This document shows, piece by piece, positions 61,401-64,000 of a stretch of 64,000 nucleotides of DNA. The DNA is from Phenylobacterium sp. SCN 70-31 (GTDB taxonomy: Bacteria > Pseudomonadota > Alphaproteobacteria > Caulobacterales > Caulobacteraceae). Where the stretch lies: assembly GCF_001724605.1 (NCBI RefSeq), contig NZ_MEEX01000031.1, positions 1 to 64,000 of the forward strand. The letters run 5' to 3'. The notes under the pieces are model-generated. The model was given only the letters and a program-made list of their open reading frames with translations, was not told where the DNA came from and made no database searches. Position 1 is the first letter of the stretch, and each line of letters starts with the position of its first letter. A program made the position numbers and the translations under genes.

Positions 61401-61505
61401 CGTCTCGGCCAGGGCCGTCGAGGCCGTGGCCGCCAGCGAGGCCGAAAGGCAGCCGGCAAGAAGGCGAGATTTCAAGTCAGGCAATGAACGCGCGGCTCGG
61501 ACCAT
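58461..61505 (-). CDS. TonB-dependent receptor with STN signalling domain (lasso uptake)
   Basis: A 1014-residue outer-membrane transducer. I chose ATG 61505, preceded by GGGGGAG. After the signal peptide (LLAGCLSASLAATASTALA) comes an STN domain (VDVPAGSLDATLTSLAGQTRQQILY, then LTSEEALRLVLQGTGITVK and VLVLQ), which contacts the FecR protein. The TonB-box-like VEEVTVTGSNL is read here as LLEEVTVTGSNLRGV. The plug motifs are LNLRGLGNNATLVLMNGHR and VERVEVLLDGASALYGSDAVGGVVNFI, and the barrel ends VSLQLTRAW. With FecR and the ECF sigma factor it forms a cell-surface signalling route. It probably takes up the lasso peptide for cleavage by the isopeptidase. Confidence 0.95.
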   Translation of the reverse strand: MVRAARSLPDLKSRLLAGCLSASLAATASTALAETAGPVDVPAGSLDATLTSLAGQTRQQILYKAELVANRRAPAVKGVLTSEEALRLVLQGTGITVKRTGPNVLVLQVASTDDAGDGDTAGRPFGGEGSSDARVVGVDGIQAALLEEVTVTGSNLRGVPPTSPLVVMDRDDLERTGQTTIADALRALPSNFGGGAGESFGVGADKLSRNGSFGAALNLRGLGNNATLVLMNGHRIAGSGSFADFVDISSIPGAAVERVEVLLDGASALYGSDAVGGVVNFIMRRDFDGSETRLLAGTSTGGGRSQVQIDQAFGRRWDGGGFIVAYELRRQDNLRGGQRPFAGNADLRPLGGTDQRLTSAFPGNVLLPDPVTRALVPTYAIPAGQNGVGLRPGDFILGTPNRYNQRQGGDILPKQTLNSVYLAGHQGMGGLELAADARFASRRYKNINVPRPATFTVGRGNPFYVSPIGAATQSISYTFANDVPNPTAYGTSDTLAGTVSAKLELPRGWRSEAYAAFAQQHDENRGGGVVNSVILNEALGNTPDNPATVYSAALHGHFNPFNGVVGGGNATALAFINSGTILARSRDRVTSVNVQADGPLFHLPAGEVKLALGAQARREGFTSESTIYVATTSPTRSSSLDLDRTVTAAFGELQAPLFGPDNARPGLQRLELSFAARVERYESFGTTVNPKAGLLWSPTSSLIVRGTYGRSFRAPALREVADPAVFNPQLLALGTGRVVTLTLSGGNPDLKPETADSWTVGFDWKPDGIPGLALSATGFDVRFKNHIEKPVSANQANALQDPTLSAFVRRISPSTSAADLALIQRLLADPALSNATGTFPAEQYGAILDNRYVNSATLHVRGIDVSARYRFDLGQDTIALAANATYMLSFDQRLTPTSAVVERVNRINFPTRLRGRATADWTRGALTLGAAFNYVSRYRDDLGVRIDAQPTFDLQARVAPPKRGPLAGVAVLLNVRNVFDRNPPFYNNSLGIGYDGASGEPVGRYVSLQLTRAW

Positions 61506-61629
61506 ATCACTCCCCCGACGCCGCGCTTGGCCTGCCATCAGGGCGGGGCCTCGGGTTGCTTTCGCCGGCGTCTTGGAGGTGACGCGCCGGCGCTGTGAAA
61601 CGCGAACCTGGGCCTTCGTAAAAAATTGC

Positions 61630-62613
61630 TCAGCCGGCCGCTGGCTCGCGCGCCCGAAGGCGAATGCCCTCCGGCGACGGGGTGGCCGTGAGGCCGAAGA
61701 TCTCGGTCACCGCGGAGACGAAGGCCTTGGTGTCGCCCGTATCGAACACGCCGCTGACCCGCTCGGCCTCGACGCGTCGCGCCTCCAGTACGATCTTGGT
61801 CTGGCTGTAGCGGTTCACCTCGGCTACCGCCTCGGCCAGCGGCGTCTCCCGGAAACGCAGTCGCCCTGTCGTCCAGCTCGTCGTCATGGCCGCGTCGGCG
61901 ACCTGGGGCACGGGCGGCGCGCCGTTGAGGGTGAGCTTCTGGTTGGGGGCGAGCGTCCATTGCTCCTTTCGATCCGGCCGGATCACCTGCACACGCCCTT
62001 CTGCCAGGATCACCTGCGTCGCGCCGTTCGTGCGCCGCACGTCGAACTTCGTGCCGAGCGCGCGGACCTGGGTGTCGCCGGCCACGACGATGAACGGCCG
62101 CGCCGCGTCGTGGGCGACCTCGAAGAAGCCCTCGCCACGCTGCAGCACGATGCGGCGCTCGTTGCGGGAGAAGTGGATCTCCGCCCGGCTGGCCGTGTTG
62201 AGCCGCAGCGTCGAGCCGTCGGTGAGCCGGACGATTTGCTGGGCGCCGACGTCGGTCTCGTAGGCCTGCGGCTGCAGGTGCGTCACGAGGAGGAATAGGG
62301 CGCCGGCCAGGGTCGCGCCGGCCAGGCTAAGCGGCAGCAGGTTCCGAGCGAGGAACCTTCGAAGCGCGTCCCACCTGTTCGGCTTTCGCAGCGCCGCTTC
62401 CGTCAGCCGGACGAGTTCGGGGTCGTTGCTGACGCGGTCGGCCTGGCGCCAGCGGGCTTCCACCTCGCTGTAGGCCGCGTCGTTCGCGGCCGTCCGCCGC
62501 CACGCCATGAACGCGTCGATCGTCGCTTCGCTGACGGAATCCCCCTTGAGCCGCGTGAACCAGGCCGCGGCCTCTTCGAGCGTCCGGCGGTCGTCTCCTC
62601 GGAGCGTTCCCAT
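61630..62613 (-). CDS. FecR-type anti-sigma/regulator
   Basis: A 327-residue membrane protein from ATG 62613; a TTG at 62634 overlapping the sigma stop would add seven residues. It has an N-terminal DUF4880 domain for sigma contact (LEEAAAWFTRLKGDSVSEATIDAFMAWR), a membrane helix (LSLAGATLAGALFLLVTH), and the periplasmic FecR domain (IVRLTDGSTLRLNTASRAEIHF, RGEGFFEVAHDAARPFIVVAG read in parts), ending in an STN-like secretin fold. It passes the receptor's signal to the sigma factor. Confidence 0.94.
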   Translation of the reverse strand: MGTLRGDDRRTLEEAAAWFTRLKGDSVSEATIDAFMAWRRTAANDAAYSEVEARWRQADRVSNDPELVRLTEAALRKPNRWDALRRFLARNLLPLSLAGATLAGALFLLVTHLQPQAYETDVGAQQIVRLTDGSTLRLNTASRAEIHFSRNERRIVLQRGEGFFEVAHDAARPFIVVAGDTQVRALGTKFDVRRTNGATQVILAEGRVQVIRPDRKEQWTLAPNQKLTLNGAPPVPQVADAAMTTSWTTGRLRFRETPLAEAVAEVNRYSQTKIVLEARRVEAERVSGVFDTGDTKAFVSAVTEIFGLTATPSPEGIRLRAREPAAG

Positions 62614-62630
62614 GGCCAGATTTCGAAGCC

Positions 62631-63182
62631 TCAATCCCGTAGTCGAGCGACGAACAGCGTAACGGCCTGTTGCAACCGTTTGTCGATAGCCCGCACCGAT
62701 AAACCGTAGCGTTGCGCGATCTCGCGGTTCGTCAAGCCCCCGATCTTGCTGAGCAGCAGGACGTCCCGGAGTTTCGGCGGCAGGGATCGGATCGCTTCCC
62801 GGACCTGGAAGTCGTCTTCCGCCGTGTGGTGGGCGGCGTCCGTCGGCGCGTAGGCTTGCGGGGCGCGGGCCGCATAGTCTGCGCGGACCCGATCGCGCCG
62901 GAAGACGTCGCGGGCCAGGTTGGTGGCGACGGTCATCAGGAGGCCGCGGGGGTTCTCGACGGGGGCGTCGGCGGCGCGACCGACGAGGCGCAGGTAGGTC
63001 TCCTGCGCCAGGTCATCGGCGAGGTCGGCGCTGAAGCGGCTCCGAAGTCGGGTCCGCAGCCAGACCAGATGCGCGCGCCATGTCGCGTCGGGTCGCTCGC
63101 CCGAGGTTGTGGGCGCGGGCGCCTCCGCCGACGCGTCGAGCGCCGGCTCGCGCACCGGGCGCGCGGGGGTGGGGCGGGACAT
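62631..63182 (-). CDS. ECF RNA polymerase sigma factor
   Basis: A 183-residue FecI-type sigma factor. Region 2 is FSADLADDLAQETYLRLVGRA and PRGLLMTVATNLARDVFRRDRVRADYAAR. Region 4 is VREAIRSLPPKLRDVLLLSKIGGLTNREIAQRYGLSVRAIDKRLQQAV (read in parts). It starts the operon sigma-fecR-receptor-isopeptidase, probably transcribing its own operon when the receptor is occupied. The first 30 residues are low-complexity. Confidence 0.94.
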   Translation of the reverse strand: MSRPTPARPVREPALDASAEAPAPTTSGERPDATWRAHLVWLRTRLRSRFSADLADDLAQETYLRLVGRAADAPVENPRGLLMTVATNLARDVFRRDRVRADYAARAPQAYAPTDAAHHTAEDDFQVREAIRSLPPKLRDVLLLSKIGGLTNREIAQRYGLSVRAIDKRLQQAVTLFVARLRD

Positions 63183-63408
63183 GACGTCCCCTCGCAGTGA
63201 ACCGCGCGTTCGTGGCGACCGGGCGTGTCGAACGCAGGGCTCAGGTCCCTGCGCCCCGCGCTTTCCCGGACCTGACGGTGCGGTCTTCTATGGCGCGGGC
63301 GCCCAGCGGCGGCGGATCGGCCGTCGCGGTGAGCCGGCTTCGACCGGGCTCGAGGGCCAGCGTGGCACAAGCCGCCGGAGCCGCCTAGAGTCCTTGCCGC
63401 ACAGGGAT
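63183..63408. other. Short gap with the likely sigma-operon promoter
   Basis: About 226 GC-rich bases between the ECF sigma gene and the converging-in-order HEPN gene upstream. A recognisable ECF consensus is not obvious to me. No gene supported. Confidence 0.35.
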
Positions 63409-64000
63409 TTAGGCAGGTGGCGCGATGGTGGCGAGGTAGTCGCGGCAGCTCCGCTCGACGCGGACCTGGAGATCTTTCAGCCGGTCGACCAGCCAGGTCA
63501 GTTGTTCGGTCGAGATCTCGTATTGGTCGGAGAAGCGGGCTTCGACGTAAGCGCGGCGCAGCAGTTCCCAGCAGCGCTTCTCGAAGCGGTTGCCACGGGG
63601 CCAGGCCGGGATCAGCTCCGGCGCGACCCGCTCGGCCTGGCCGCGCAGGAAGTTCAGGTTGTGGGATTTGGTCGAGTACAGTGTCTGGGTCAGCAGGACG
63701 CAGTGGTAGTAGCGTTCGGCGGCTTGGTGCAGTTCGAACGCGGCCTTGTTGAGCCATCCACGCGAAAGTGCATCCGCGCCGTGGACTAGGAATTCTCCCG
63801 CGCTTGGAAACCACTTTTCAAAGTTCGCCTGGGCTTCGCGGAACGCGTCATCCGGTGAGAGCTTCACAGGCCGAGAGAGGGGATGGTCGGGCGCCTCGTA
63901 GAGGACAATCCCGTCGCTGATGATTTGAGTGAAGAAGGGCCGGCCGCGCGTGAGCTGGCGGTTCACGTCCGCCAGTGAGTGGACGATGAACTGCGCGGGC
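63409..64000 (-). CDS. HEPN-domain protein, C-terminal part of a nucleotidyltransferase-HEPN fusion (truncated by window)
   Basis: The frame is open to the window edge: upstream of the ATG at 63966 it continues with ...QFIVHSLADVNRQLTRG, and the protein then reads PFFTQIISDGIVLYEAPDHPL, the end of a minimal nucleotidyltransferase. A HEPN domain follows (ALSRGWLNKAAFELHQAAERYYHCVLLTQTLYSTKSHNLNFLR). The motif RxxxxH of active HEPN RNases is not obvious. NTase-HEPN fusions are often antitoxin-like or drug-resistance-like proteins of unknown role. The true start is outside the window, so the ATG at 63966 is probably internal. Confidence 0.75.
   Translation of the reverse strand, partial: PAQFIVHSLADVNRQLTRGRPFFTQIISDGIVLYEAPDHPLSRPVKLSPDDAFREAQANFEKWFPSAGEFLVHGADALSRGWLNKAAFELHQAAERYYHCVLLTQTLYSTKSHNLNFLRGQAERVAPELIPAWPRGNRFEKRCWELLRRAYVEARFSDQYEISTEQLTWLVDRLKDLQVRVERSCRDYLATIAPPA

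Noticed and set aside
1..64000. CRISPR arrays, tRNA, rRNA or riboswitches
   Set aside because: I saw no regularly spaced repeats, no clover-leaf or rRNA-like sequence, and no recognisable riboswitch core on reading the window, though weak RNA signals could be missed by eye.

Overview
The window is high-GC DNA (roughly two thirds G+C by eye) from an alphaproteobacterium. Many TonB-dependent receptors, a small secreted protein of the kind known from Caulobacter, and a proteobacterial lasso-peptide cluster point to Caulobacteraceae (Caulobacter/Phenylobacterium-like) or, less likely, a sphingomonad. This is inference from gene content only.

Region 1 (1-12.4 kb): the end of an IS3-type insertion sequence, a fused tandem TetR-like protein, three TonB-dependent receptors, a MarR regulator and a small secreted protein. 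Two of the three receptors are broken: one by a shift at a G7 run, one by an apparent ~20-bp deletion in the plug.

Region 2 (12.5-31.1 kb): a catabolic island for an unidentified hydrophobic, probably alicyclic, terpenoid or steroid-like compound. It holds a TetR regulator divergent from a pair of adjacent acyl-CoA dehydrogenases, an acyl-CoA ligase, a P450, an amidohydrolase wrecked by four frameshifts, a CYP153-type P450, a Baeyer-Villiger-type flavoprotein, a DUF35 OB-fold protein with a thiolase-fold partner lacking the usual nucleophilic cysteine, a zinc alcohol dehydrogenase, a carboxymuconolactone-decarboxylase-like protein, a MaoC hydratase, an IclR regulator, a Nudix hydrolase, a PaaI-type thioesterase, a nitronate monooxygenase and an enoyl-CoA hydratase. 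Proposed flow: uptake, P450 and BVMO oxidation, CoA activation, dehydrogenation, hydration, then carbon-carbon cleavage by an aldolase or thiolase pair.

Region 3 (31.5-36.9 kb): a secreted protein, then a MarR regulator divergent from an EmrA-EmrB-OprM tripartite efflux operon. A 20-bp tandem repeat sits in the shared promoter.

Region 4 (37.3-52.4 kb): a nearly complete Trb-type conjugative type IV secretion operon on the minus strand (traG, a ribbon-helix-helix protein, trbB, C, D, E, J, L, F, G, I, traF, lytic transglycosylase, two small HTH proteins), with a toxin-antitoxin pair inserted on the opposite strand between trbB and trbC, and an XRE-type regulator at the head. No relaxase or integrase lies in the window. 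This is probably part of an integrative conjugative element.

Region 5 (52.6-63.2 kb), the most interesting part: a complete lasso peptide system. It has a GntR regulator, a 40-residue precursor with a predicted 17-residue core (AGYFGDAEGQPDDGLPE, ring Ala1-Glu8), a fused RRE-protease B protein and an asparagine-synthetase-like C cyclase. Facing them is an operon for an ECF sigma factor, FecR anti-sigma factor, TonB-dependent receptor with an STN signalling domain, and a lasso-peptide isopeptidase. The window ends in a truncated nucleotidyltransferase/HEPN-type gene.
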